Origin: Caulobacter sp.
Lineage (GTDB): Bacteria > Pseudomonadota > Alphaproteobacteria > Caulobacterales > Caulobacteraceae
Direction of reading: 5' to 3'
DNA: 64,000 bases
Assembly (NCBI GenBank): GCA_030683005.1
Contig: JAUXMY010000008.1
Location: 1 to 64,000 of the forward strand
This document shows positions 39,225 through 47,765 of this stretch, piece by piece (the first letter of the stretch is position 1; the number at the start of each line of letters is the position of its first letter). The translations under genes were made by a program, and so were the position numbers. The notes beneath the pieces are model-generated. The model was not told the DNA's origin. It saw only the letters and a program-made list of their open reading frames with translations, and made no database searches.

Positions 39225-39728
39225 ATGAGCACCGACATCAACGACCGCGCGGCGGTCGAGAAGCGTCTGTGGGACGAGATCAGCCAGCATGGTCGCACCG
39301 TCATGCTCGGTGCTCACGTCCATCCGATGCAGCACTTCCAGCCGATGACAGCCTTCTGCGAGCCGGAGGAAGGTCTCGTCTGGTTCTTCACCCGCTCCGA
39401 CACCGACCTCGCCCGCTCCATCGAGGAGGGCAAGAGCGCGATGATGGTCGTCCAGGACGGCCACAAGTTCCAGGCTTGCGTCGGCGGCGAGCTGACACTC
39501 CAGGTCGATCCCGCCCGCGTCGAGAAGTACTGGAACCCCGTCGTCGCGGCCTGGTACCCGGAAGGCAAGGCCGACCCGCACCTGACAATGCTTTGCCTGG
39601 ACGTCGCCGATGCCCAGGTCTGGATCAGCGAGGGCGGCCCGATCAGGTTCGCCTTCGAGGTGGCCAAGGCCAACGTCACCGGCACGACGCCTGATCTCGG
39701 CGGCTCGCGTCGGCTGAACCTGAACTGA
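39225..39728 (+). CDS. Pyridoxamine 5'-phosphate oxidase-like general stress protein
   Basis: The 167-residue split-barrel flavoprotein has EKRLWDEISQHGRTVMLGAH, VWFFTRSDTDLARSIEEGKSAMMV and VAAWYPEGKADPHLTMLCLD, as in general stress protein 26 homologues. The family binds FMN or F420; the substrate is unknown. A candidate hairpin terminator lies after it before the convergent aldo/keto reductase gene. Confidence 0.84.
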   Translation: MSTDINDRAAVEKRLWDEISQHGRTVMLGAHVHPMQHFQPMTAFCEPEEGLVWFFTRSDTDLARSIEEGKSAMMVVQDGHKFQACVGGELTLQVDPARVEKYWNPVVAAWYPEGKADPHLTMLCLDVADAQVWISEGGPIRFAFEVAKANVTGTTPDLGGSRRLNLN

Positions 39729-39735
39729 GACTGTC

Positions 39736-39835
39736 ATCCAGGCCGGAGCGGCGGATAGCCCGGACCAGATTCGGCTTCACGCACGCCTGCCTGGATTCAA
39801 GCCGGATCCCGGACCGTCCCTTCGGGCCGTCCGGG
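39736..39835. terminator. Inverted repeats between convergent genes
   Basis: ATCCAGGC (39736-39743) pairs with GCCTGGAT (39789-39796), and CCCGGAC (39808-39814) pairs with GTCCGGG (39829-39835) around a CCC-TTC-GGG inner hairpin. The region separates convergent genes and probably ends transcription on both strands. Confidence 0.5.
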
Positions 39836-39848
39836 TTGAGAGTGGAAT

Positions 39849-40892
39849 CTACTTCTTCCTGAACGGCGCCGGTTCGCGGCGACCGCCCTGGCGTTCCAGC
39901 ATCCAGCCCGGATACTCCGGCGGCAGGGCGCTGGCGGCGTCCAGGCTGGCCATCTCTTCTACGGTCAGTTCAATGTCCGCGGCGGCCAGGTTGTCGTCCA
40001 GCTGCTCGACTGTCTTGGCGCCGATGATCACCGTGGTGACGAACGGCTTGGCCAGAACCCAGGCCAGCGCGATCCGGGCCACCGACACGCCCCGGGCGTC
40101 GGCGATCACCTTCATGGCGTCGACGCAGTCCCAGGCGCGGTCCTTGTTGACCGGCGGGAAGTCGAAGCTGACCCGCCGCGCTCCGTTGGGTCCGGCGCCG
40201 TCGCGGGTGAACTTGCCCGACAGCAGGCCGCCGGCCATCGGCGACCAGACCATCAGCCCCATCTGCTGGTCCTGCAGCATCGGCACGATGTCACGCTCAA
40301 GGTCCCGCCCGGCGATGGAGTAGTAGGCCTGCACCGTCTCGAAGCGGGCGTAGCCGCGCGCGTCGGCGATGCCGTGCGCCTTCATCATCTTCCAAGCCGG
40401 CCAGTTGGAGCAGCCGGCGTAGCGGACCAGGCCCTGGCTCACCAGGTCGTCCAGCGCCCGCAACGTCTCCTCGACCGGGGTGACCGGGTCGTTGGCGTGG
40501 ATCTGGTAGAGGTCGATGTAGTCGAGCTGCATCCGGTCGAGGCTGGCCCTGACCGCGTCCATGATGTGGCCGCGCGAGGCGCCCTTGTCGTTGGGACCCG
40601 AGCCCATCTCGCCGAAGCATTTGGTGGCGATGACCACGTCCGAACGTCTGACGCCGAGGTTGCGCAGGGCGGTCCCGACCATCTGTTCAGACTGACCGGC
40701 CGAATAGACATCGGCGGTGTCGATAAAGTTGACGCCGCTGGCCAGCGCCCGGCCGATCATCTCGTCCACGCCCTGCTGGTCGACCGCACCGATGGCGCCC
40801 CACATCCCGGTCGCCTCGCTCGCGAAGGTCATCGCGCCCAGGCAGAGTTCGGAGACATAGAGGCCCGTACGACCCAAGCGTCTGTATTTCAT
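39849..40892 (-). CDS. Aldo/keto reductase
   Basis: The 347-residue protein is an NADPH-dependent aldo/keto reductase: KYRRLGRTGLYVSELCLGAMTF, FIDTADVYSAGQSEQMVG (catalytic Asp and Tyr), IATKCFGEMG (Lys), YIDLYQIHANDP (His) and LAWVLAKPFVTTVIIGAKTVEQ. GGGAG nine bases before ATG 40892 supports this start. It is divergent from the Crp-family regulator across a region full of TGTCG motifs. Confidence 0.9.
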   Translation of the reverse strand: MKYRRLGRTGLYVSELCLGAMTFASEATGMWGAIGAVDQQGVDEMIGRALASGVNFIDTADVYSAGQSEQMVGTALRNLGVRRSDVVIATKCFGEMGSGPNDKGASRGHIMDAVRASLDRMQLDYIDLYQIHANDPVTPVEETLRALDDLVSQGLVRYAGCSNWPAWKMMKAHGIADARGYARFETVQAYYSIAGRDLERDIVPMLQDQQMGLMVWSPMAGGLLSGKFTRDGAGPNGARRVSFDFPPVNKDRAWDCVDAMKVIADARGVSVARIALAWVLAKPFVTTVIIGAKTVEQLDDNLAAADIELTVEEMASLDAASALPPEYPGWMLERQGGRREPAPFRKK

Positions 40893-40943
40893 GTGCTTCC
40901 GCTCCCTGTTCATTGCCCGGCTGGACCCGGTCAGTTGTTGTAG

Positions 40944-41059
40944 TGTCGGATTTCCGACAGATTGAATTGGACCATCAGGTAAAAATGAGAGGTGTTCGAC
41001 AAACCAGCGTTTGCTTCATTTTGTCGGCGCTTTGTCGAGATTATGTCGACTAAGCGACA
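40944..41059. promoter_or_regulatory. TGTCG operator cluster in a divergent promoter region
   Basis: TGTCGGA-TT-TCCGACA (40944-40959) is a perfect palindrome. TGTCG or CGACA pentamers recur at 40997, 41022, 41033, 41044 and 41055. The stretch is AT-richer than its surroundings and lies between the divergent aldo/keto reductase and Crp-family genes. Confidence 0.5.
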
Positions 41060-41121
41060 GAGCTTTACGGCGGTCCCCTATAGTTTGAAACCGTCGTCGA
41101 ACAACGGCGTTATGATTCTCT

Positions 41122-41847
41122 ATGACGAGTCCATTGCCGTTGAAGAACAGACTTCTTGCCTCCCTGACTCCGGCCGATTTCGCGCGCCTGTCGCCCCAGC
41201 TCACGCTTGTCGAGATGGAGAAGGGGCGAATGATCTGCGACCCGGGCGACCCCATCGAGACGGTATATTTTCCGCACGACTGCGTCATCTCGCTGATGAC
41301 GCTTATGGAGAATGGCACGGCGATAGAGTCCGCCACGATCGGCCGGGAGGGCGCCTTCGGGCTGATGGCAGCCATCGCGCCACGCCAGTCGATGTCACGC
41401 GCCATCGTCCAGGTCCCCGGTCGCGCCTCGCGCATGGCCGCAACGGCGCTGGCCGAGGCTGTCCGGCACGCGCCGGCGCTGGCCAGTCTGATCGACCGGC
41501 ACAACGACGCCCTGTTCGGCCACGCCATCCAGTCAGTGGCCTGTAACGCCCTGCACGCGGTCGAGGCGCGCTTCTGTCGATGGCTGCTGTCGTGCCGGGA
41601 CCGGATCGACAGTGACACGGTGTCCCTGACCCAGGAATTCCTGGCCGACATGCTCGGCGTCCAGCGCACGACCGTGACGGCCGTGGCCGGCGCGCTGCAG
41701 GCCAAGGGCCTCATCCGCTACCGACGCGGCGTGGTCGACATCCTCGACCGGCCCGGCCTCGAGGCCACCGCCTGCGAATGCTACGACACCGTGCGCCGGA
41801 CCTACGAGCGTTTGCTGCCCGATCCGTTCGGCAAGGCGCGGGCCTGA
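41122..41847 (+). CDS. Crp/Fnr-family transcriptional regulator
   Basis: The 241-residue protein has an N-terminal cyclic-nucleotide-binding-like fold (GRMICDPGDPIETVYFPHDCVISL) and a C-terminal winged helix (SLTQEFLADMLGVQRTTVTAVAGALQAKGLIRYRRG). It lacks the Fnr N-terminal cysteine cluster, so it is not an oxygen sensor of that type. It probably binds the TGTCG sites in its own upstream region; this is inferred. The EF-G-like gene is convergent six bases downstream. Confidence 0.88.
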   Translation: MTSPLPLKNRLLASLTPADFARLSPQLTLVEMEKGRMICDPGDPIETVYFPHDCVISLMTLMENGTAIESATIGREGAFGLMAAIAPRQSMSRAIVQVPGRASRMAATALAEAVRHAPALASLIDRHNDALFGHAIQSVACNALHAVEARFCRWLLSCRDRIDSDTVSLTQEFLADMLGVQRTTVTAVAGALQAKGLIRYRRGVVDILDRPGLEATACECYDTVRRTYERLLPDPFGKARA

Positions 41848-41853
41848 CGAAGG

Positions 41854-43884
41854 TCAGGCGGCGCTCCTCGCCTTCTGGGTCGCCTCCTCGGCCTTGCGAC
41901 CGGTGAGCTCGACCATGTGGTCGAAGGTGAACTCGAAGCCGCCCAGGCCCTGGGTCATCGAGCGCAGGTCCATGATGAAGTCCTGGCGCTCGTCATGCGG
42001 CATGTAGACCTCGATGCTGTCCCAGCCGGGCCAGCCGTCGCGGGCGTCGAAGCCGAGGATCTGACCGCGGCGGTTGGCGATCGAGGAGGTGATCCGCGCG
42101 GTCGAGACGCCGGGCGCATGGATGATCAGCTTCTCCACCGGCTCCAGCAGAATCGGCGAGGCCTGGGCCAGACCCTCGCTCATGCCGATGCGGCCGGCGG
42201 TGCGGAAGGCCATTTCCGAACTGTCCACCGGGTGCCACGACCCGTCGGTCAGGGTCACGGCGACGTCGACGACCGGAAAGCCCAGCGGCCCCTTCTCCAT
42301 GGCGTCGCGCACCCCCTGCTCCACCGCCGGAATCCACTGGCGCGGCACGACGCCGCCAGTGATCCTGTCGACGAACTGGAAACCCTCGCCACGGGCCAGC
42401 GGCCGGACCTCCAGCAGCACGTCGCCGAACTGGCCGTGGCCGCCGGTCTGCTTCTTGTGGCGCCCGCGCTGGGTGACGGCCTTGCGGATGCTCTCCCGGT
42501 ACGGCGTCGCCGGCGTGTGGGTGTTCACCTCCACCTGGTAGCGACGGCGCAGCCGCTCAAGGGCGACGCGCAGATGCCCCTCGCCCTGGCCGCACAGCCG
42601 CATCTCGTGCAGCGCCGCGTCCTGGACCAGCGACAGACCGCGATCCTCTTCCAGCAGTTTCTGAAGCGCGCCTGACAGCCGGACGTCGTCCTTGCGGTCC
42701 TTCGTCGCCACGGCCAGCTCGAACAACGGCGCGCGGGGCGTCGGGGCGACCTTCGCCGTCGCCGGAGCGCCGACCGCCAGCAGGTCGCCGGCGCGGGCGC
42801 CCTCCATCTTGCCCAGCGCAATCACGTCGCCGACCTCGGCCGAGGGGAGTTTCTTCGTCGCCTGTCCCATGACCTGGAACAGGCCGCTGACCCGGTTCTT
42901 CTCGCCGCCGGGCAGCATCAGCTCGGCGCCGTCGGAGAGCGGGCCGCCGAACACCCGCGCCCAGGTCATCTTGCCGGCCTGCCCGGCGTGGCTGGTCTTG
43001 ATCACCCAGGCGCCGGGGCGCACCACGCCCAGCCGGGCCGCCGCGCCGTCGGGCTCGGGCGCGTCGTGGCGCAGCGACTTCAGCAGCCGGCCGACGCCGT
43101 TGCGGGTCGAGGCCGCCCCGAAGAACACCGGGACGATCTGCGCTGCGCGGGTCTCGGCGATGATGTCGGCGAAGACCGTGTCCTGGCTGGGCGTCTCGTC
43201 GTCCAGCAGCAGCGCCATCAGCGCGTCGTCGAAATCGGCCATCTGTTCGAGCATGTGGAAGCGCGCCGCCGCCTCCTCATCCCGCAGGTCCTCGGGCATG
43301 CCCATCGGCTCTGACGGTCGGCCGGCGCGGTAGACGAAGGCCCGTTCCAGCGCCAGGTCGATGAAGCCGGCGACATGGTCGTCCTTCCATATCGGCAGCT
43401 GCCGGGCGACCAGCGGCGCGGCGCTGACCGACGCCAGCGCCTGAAGCAGTTCGTCGACGTGGCCACGCGCTTGGTCGATCTTGTTGACGAAGAGGACGCG
43501 CGGCACGCCCAGCCGCTCCAGCTCGTGCAGCCAGGGCTGGACCAGAATCGCCTTGTCGGGATCGGGATCGATGACCACCACGGCCAGATCCACGGCGGCC
43601 AGCGCATGGTCGGCGTCGGCCCTGAACTCGACCGATCCCGGCGTGTCGATCAGCGCGTAGCGGTCGCCCAGCCAGGTGAAGCCGGCGAGGTTCATCTCGA
43701 CGCTCTGGCCGGCGGCCCTGGCCTCGGGCGAGGCGTCGCCGACACAGCCGTTCTGGCCGACGACGCCCTGGCGCTCGGTCGCGCCGGCGGCGTGCAGCAG
43801 GGCCTCGAAGAGGGTCGTTTTACCGGCGCCGTTCGGGCCGACCAGAGCGATCGCCCGAACCGCGCCCGATTTCCTGACAGTCAT
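41854..43884 (-). CDS. EF-G-like translational GTPase paralogue
   Basis: The 676-residue protein has EF-G domain order: P-loop GPNGAGKTT (16-24), G3 DTPGSVEF (80-87), G4 NKID (134-137), then domains II-V ending GLGGFEFTFDHM. It differs from canonical FusA: the P-loop is not GHVDAGKTT, and the catalytic His of DTPGH is Ser84. This places it in the EF-G-like group found beside the housekeeping enzyme, with unknown, possibly regulatory, role. It stands alone. Confidence 0.85.
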   Translation of the reverse strand: MTVRKSGAVRAIALVGPNGAGKTTLFEALLHAAGATERQGVVGQNGCVGDASPEARAAGQSVEMNLAGFTWLGDRYALIDTPGSVEFRADADHALAAVDLAVVVIDPDPDKAILVQPWLHELERLGVPRVLFVNKIDQARGHVDELLQALASVSAAPLVARQLPIWKDDHVAGFIDLALERAFVYRAGRPSEPMGMPEDLRDEEAAARFHMLEQMADFDDALMALLLDDETPSQDTVFADIIAETRAAQIVPVFFGAASTRNGVGRLLKSLRHDAPEPDGAAARLGVVRPGAWVIKTSHAGQAGKMTWARVFGGPLSDGAELMLPGGEKNRVSGLFQVMGQATKKLPSAEVGDVIALGKMEGARAGDLLAVGAPATAKVAPTPRAPLFELAVATKDRKDDVRLSGALQKLLEEDRGLSLVQDAALHEMRLCGQGEGHLRVALERLRRRYQVEVNTHTPATPYRESIRKAVTQRGRHKKQTGGHGQFGDVLLEVRPLARGEGFQFVDRITGGVVPRQWIPAVEQGVRDAMEKGPLGFPVVDVAVTLTDGSWHPVDSSEMAFRTAGRIGMSEGLAQASPILLEPVEKLIIHAPGVSTARITSSIANRRGQILGFDARDGWPGWDSIEVYMPHDERQDFIMDLRSMTQGLGGFEFTFDHMVELTGRKAEEATQKARSAA

Positions 43885-44085
43885 GCGCGTTCTCCCGTCG
43901 TTGCATCGGCGGCGAGACCGCGGCCCCGCCGCGTCTTTTCGTTTGAGGACGCCGCGAGAGCCGGGGCGTCAGGCTGATCGAACACCCGCCGCGCCGGGAC
44001 GGCAAGCGGGCTGACCCTGCGTCAGGCTTTTCCCGCCCCACGCGCTGCGCAATAGTTCGTGAAACACATAAGGGAAGCGACAGGC

Positions 44086-45540
44086 ATGAGCGGCGATCTG
44101 GACGCCATCGTCATCGGCGCGGGCTTCGGCGGGCTGACGGCCGCCATCAAGCTGAAGGAGGCCGGCTTCGGCCGGCTGATGGTGCTGGAGAAGGCCGACC
44201 GCATCGGCGGCACCTGGCGGGAGAACACCTATCCCGGCGCCTGTTGCGACGTGCCCTCGCGGCTCTACTCGCTGTCCTTCGCACTCAATCCGGACTGGAG
44301 CCGGGCCTATTCGCCCCAGAGCGAGATCCGCGACTACATGGAGCGGGTTGCCCGCCAGTTTGGCGTCATGGACCTGTTCCGCTTCAACACCGAGGTCGAG
44401 GCGGCCGACTGGGACGACGCCGCCGGTCTGTGGCGGGTCACGGTCAAGGGCGGCGAGGTGCTCAGCGCACCGGTGCTGGTCTCGGGCCTGGGCCAGCTCA
44501 ACAAGCCTGGCTACGCCGGCATTCCCGGTCGGGAAACGTTCAAGGGCGACAGCTGGCACTCGGCCCGCTGGCGCCACGACGTCGACCTGGCGGGCAAGAC
44601 CGTCGGCTGCATCGGCGCCGGGGCCAGCGCAATCCAGTACATCCCGGAGATTGCAAAGGACGCCGGCAAGGTCATCATCTTCCAGCGATCGCCCAACTAC
44701 ATCGTGCCGCGCCTGGACAAGCCGTTCAGCCCGTTCGCAAAGTGGCTGTTCCGCACCCTGCCCTTCACCGACAGGGCGCTGCGCTGGTTCACCTGGAAGA
44801 TGATGGACCTGCGCTTCCAGGCCTTCAAGACCGGCACCAAGTCGGCGGAGAACTTCAAGGCGCTGGCCCTGAAGTACCTGGACGACACCATCACCGATCC
44901 GGTCCTGAAGGCGAAGCTGACGCCGGACTATCCGATCGGCTGCAAGCGGATCCTCGTTTCCGACGACTACTACCAGACGCTGGTCAAACCCAACGTCGAG
45001 CTGGTCACCGAGGCGGTCAAGGCGATCACCCCGGCGGGCGTGCGCACCGGCGACGGGGCCGAACACGCCTGCGACGTGCTGATCTTCGGCACCGGCTTCA
45101 TCACCACCGACTTCATCTCGCCGGTGCGCATTACCGGCCGAAACGGCCTGACGATCAATGAGGCCTGGAAGGACGGCGCCGAGGCCTATCTGGGCGTCAC
45201 GGTCGCCGGCTTCCCCAACCTGTTCCTGCTCTACGGCCCCAACACCAACCTGGGCCACAACTCGATCATCGTCATGATCGAGGCGCAGGTCGCCTACATG
45301 GTCGAGGCCCTGAAGGCGCTGAAGGCGCGCGGCGCAAAGGCGCTGGCGGTCAAGCCGCAGGCCCACGCCCGCTTCAACGCCCAGCTGCAGCAGGACCTCG
45401 CCGGCACCGCCTGGGCCGGCTCCTGCTCCAGCTGGTACAAGACCGAAAGCGGCAAGATCACCAACAACTGGTCCGGCGACACGGCGACCTACGTCAAGCT
45501 GATGAAACAGCCGGCGCTCGAGGACTACGAGGTGGCGTAG
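44086..45540 (+). CDS. Flavin-containing (Baeyer-Villiger type) monooxygenase
   Basis: The 484-residue protein has an FAD loop GAGFGGL (11-17), GGTWRENTYPGACCDVPS, the BVMO-like motif FKGDSWHSARW, and an NADPH loop GCIGAGASA (about 176-184). It would insert oxygen into ketones or oxidise heteroatoms. GTG 44059 is an alternative start; ATG 44086 has GGGAAG upstream. Setting among acyl-CoA and SDR genes suits degradation of cyclic or steroid-like compounds, which is inference. Confidence 0.87.
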   Translation: MSGDLDAIVIGAGFGGLTAAIKLKEAGFGRLMVLEKADRIGGTWRENTYPGACCDVPSRLYSLSFALNPDWSRAYSPQSEIRDYMERVARQFGVMDLFRFNTEVEAADWDDAAGLWRVTVKGGEVLSAPVLVSGLGQLNKPGYAGIPGRETFKGDSWHSARWRHDVDLAGKTVGCIGAGASAIQYIPEIAKDAGKVIIFQRSPNYIVPRLDKPFSPFAKWLFRTLPFTDRALRWFTWKMMDLRFQAFKTGTKSAENFKALALKYLDDTITDPVLKAKLTPDYPIGCKRILVSDDYYQTLVKPNVELVTEAVKAITPAGVRTGDGAEHACDVLIFGTGFITTDFISPVRITGRNGLTINEAWKDGAEAYLGVTVAGFPNLFLLYGPNTNLGHNSIIVMIEAQVAYMVEALKALKARGAKALAVKPQAHARFNAQLQQDLAGTAWAGSCSSWYKTESGKITNNWSGDTATYVKLMKQPALEDYEVA

Positions 45541-45592
45541 CCACCCTTCGGGTGCGGTGGGGTTACTCCGCCTGAAGACGCTCATCGCAAAG

Positions 45593-45740
45593 CCCTCCTC
45601 CTCGATGGAGGAGGGTTGGGTGGTGGTGTGACCTCTGAGTTCAAGGAAGGGCTCAGCGGGGCGCCGACGCCAAACAGCGCCATGCCCGCACCGCGAGAGT
45701 TACACAACCATCCCCGACCCTTCCTCCATCGAGGAGGAAG
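45593..45740. repeat. Dispersed hairpin element, CCTCC family, copy D
   Basis: Ends are CCCTCCTCC/GGAGGAGGG (45593-45615) and CTTCCTCC/GGAGGAAG (45720-45740). Inner GGGTTGGGTGGTGGTGTGAC pairs imperfectly with the right part (GTTACACAACCATCC). Same layout as copies A-C but divergent sequence. It sits between convergent genes. Confidence 0.68.
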
Positions 45741-45752
45741 GGGGGAGCGCCG

Positions 45753-46394
45753 CTAGAACGGCCAGGCCTTGTCGACCGTCGCCACCAGCACGCGCACGAA
45801 CGTGGTCGCCGCGGCGATCATGGCGCCCGACAGCAGGGCCAGCACCGACAGGCTGATCGCCGTGGCCACGCCGCCGAACAGGCCCAGCAGGCCGTCGCGC
45901 TCGGCGATGCCCAGGCCGAAGGCGGCGATGGCCAGGGCCGGCAGCATGTTGCCGAACGGGATCGGCAGGAAGACCACCACCGCCAGGATCAGGCAGATCA
46001 GGCCGGTCACCCCGTCCAGCCAGCGGTTGTAGAGGAAGGTGAACCTCGGCCGCAGCCGGCGCTCCACCCAGATCAGGTAGGGGGTCAGCTTCTCGACCAG
46101 ACCAGCGAAGTCGGCGCGGGTCATGGTCCGGTCGGCCAGCACCTTGGGCAGCCACAGGGTGCGGCGGCCCATCATCAGCTGCGAGGTGATGAACAGCAGC
46201 GGCGCGCCCAAAATGGCCGAGACGCCCGGCGGCATCGGCAGCGCCACGGGGGCGGCGAACACGAACATCAGCGCCCCGAACGCCCGGTCGCCGAACGCCT
46301 CGAGGACGTCGCGCAGGGACACGGTCTTGCGCTTCGCCGACGCTATGCCGACGAGGATCTCGGAGATTCGGGGGGCGTGATGGGAGTCCGACAT
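45753..46394 (-). CDS. ExoD-family membrane protein
   Basis: The 213-residue protein has about four membrane helices and the ExoD pattern: ISEILVGIASAKRKTVSLRDVLEAFGDRAFGALMFVF in pieces, VALPMPPGVSAILGAPLLF, RFTFLYNRWLDGVTG. ExoD was linked to exopolysaccharide synthesis and alkaline tolerance in Rhizobium; its biochemical role is unknown. Confidence 0.87.
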   Translation of the reverse strand: MSDSHHAPRISEILVGIASAKRKTVSLRDVLEAFGDRAFGALMFVFAAPVALPMPPGVSAILGAPLLFITSQLMMGRRTLWLPKVLADRTMTRADFAGLVEKLTPYLIWVERRLRPRFTFLYNRWLDGVTGLICLILAVVVFLPIPFGNMLPALAIAAFGLGIAERDGLLGLFGGVATAISLSVLALLSGAMIAAATTFVRVLVATVDKAWPF

Positions 46395-46447
46395 CGTCGG
46401 GCGGGCTTACAACCTCCGGCGGGTGCGGTCATCCCGAAATAGGGGGG

Positions 46448-47128
46448 TCAGACGCGACCGCTCACCGGCAGCAGCGCGCCGGTCACACCACTGGCCTGCG
46501 GCGAGCCCAGCCAGAGGATCGCCTGGGCGGCCTCGTCGGGCGTCACCCAGGCCGACGGGTCGGAGTCGGGCATGTCGGCGCGGTTGGTCGGGGTGTCTAT
46601 GATCGAGGGCAGCACCGCGTTGACGGTGATCTTCCCCTTCAGCTCCTCGGCGAGACTCTCGGTGAGGCGATGCACCCCGGCCTTGGACGCGGCATAGGCG
46701 CCCATGCCGGCCCCGGCCTTCACCGCCCCGCCCGCCCCGACGTTGACGATCCGCCCGGCCGCGCTCTTGAGCAGGTACGGCAGCGCCGCCCGCGAGGCGG
46801 TGACGCAGGTCAGGGTGTTGAGCCGGAACATCCGCTCCCACTGGTCGGGGTCGCCGTCGGCAAGCGTCTGCCAGACAAAGCCGCCCGCCACATTGACCAG
46901 CACGTCCAGCCCGCCCAGGCGGTCGGCGATCTCGACGAAGGCCTCGGCCGTGGCCGCCGCGTCGGTCAGGTCCACGCCGCCAAGCGCGATCGCGCCCTCC
47001 GGCGCCCCCTGCCGCGCCGCCGCCGCATCGATCAGCGCCACCTTCGCCCCCGCCGCCAGCGCCGCGGCGCACACCGCCTGGCCCAGTACGCCGAAGCCGC
47101 CGGTGATCGCGAAAATCCGTTCAGACAT
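46448..47128 (-). CDS. SDR-family oxidoreductase
   Basis: The 226-residue short-chain dehydrogenase has ITGGFGVLGQAVC (cofactor loop), NVAGGFVW, and a YAASKAG catalytic motif. GRIVNVGAGGAV is the serine region, where the usual Ser is replaced (NVGAGG), which may lower activity. It lies eleven bases after the OsmC gene's stop and is likely co-transcribed. Confidence 0.85.
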   Translation of the reverse strand: MSERIFAITGGFGVLGQAVCAAALAAGAKVALIDAAAARQGAPEGAIALGGVDLTDAAATAEAFVEIADRLGGLDVLVNVAGGFVWQTLADGDPDQWERMFRLNTLTCVTASRAALPYLLKSAAGRIVNVGAGGAVKAGAGMGAYAASKAGVHRLTESLAEELKGKITVNAVLPSIIDTPTNRADMPDSDPSAWVTPDEAAQAILWLGSPQASGVTGALLPVSGRV

Positions 47129-47138
47129 GGGAGGCTCT

Positions 47139-47528
47139 CTAGGGCTGCAAGACGGTGGTGATGTCGGCGGCGTTCTTCAGCGTCAAGGTCACCGGCGTCC
47201 GCTCGGCGATATCGGCCAGCCGCGCCCGCTGCTCGTCATCGAGGTCGCCCTCGAGCCAGATCTTGCGCGTGATCTTCGAGCGGCCGTCCTCCTGGTGGTG
47301 CGACAGGTCGAGTGTCACCTCCTCCAGCGGCCAGTCCTTGCGGACGGCATACATGCGCAGGGTGATCGCCGTGCAGGACCCAAGGCTCGCCAGCAGCAGG
47401 TCATAGGGCGCCGGCCCCGCATTCGCCCCGCCCAGCGCGGCCGGCTCGTCGGACATCAGGCCGTGGGCCCCCATGGTGACGGCGGTCGCCCAGGCGGGTC
47501 CGCTGCTGGCGATGTGGGCGTGGGCCAT
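47139..47528 (-). CDS. OsmC-family protein
   Basis: The 129-residue protein has the OsmC layout, with GPAPYDLLLASLGSCTAITLRMYA carrying the conserved reactive cysteine and LTLKNAADITTVL at the end. The family detoxifies organic hydroperoxides; with one clear cysteine it may be of the YhfA-like type. ATG 47528 is chosen because the residues before it come from a repeat element. Upstream lies copy B of the hairpin element. Confidence 0.87.
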   Translation of the reverse strand: MAHAHIASSGPAWATAVTMGAHGLMSDEPAALGGANAGPAPYDLLLASLGSCTAITLRMYAVRKDWPLEEVTLDLSHHQEDGRSKITRKIWLEGDLDDEQRARLADIAERTPVTLTLKNAADITTVLQP

Positions 47529-47565
47529 GGGGGTGCTCCGAGGTGGGGTGAGGAGACTGTACAGT

Positions 47566-47730
47566 CCTCCCCACATCGTGGGGAGGGGGACCATGCGGAG
47601 CATGGTGGAGGGGCAGCGCTGGAGCAGGTCGACCAGCCGCCGTGCACAGCCCCCGATCCTGACAACGCGGCGCCACCCCCTCCGACCTCGCTCCGCGAGG
47701 CCACCTCCCCCTCGCTACGCTCCGGGGAGG
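47566..47730. repeat. Dispersed hairpin element, CCTCCCC family, copy B
   Basis: The 165-bp element is bounded by CCTCCCC/GGGGAGG hairpins (47566-47586 and 47704-47730). The stretch after the left hairpin is almost identical to copy A. It fills nearly all of the divergent promoter region between the OsmC and serine hydrolase genes. Confidence 0.8.
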
Positions 47731-47765
47731 ATGACAAGTCCGATCGGCCGTACCAATCTCCCGAG

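Noticed and set aside
46704-47765. Plus-strand 354-residue extension before the serine hydrolase
   Set aside because: It is antisense to the SDR and OsmC genes and passes through a repeat element; the serine hydrolase starts at ATG 47766.
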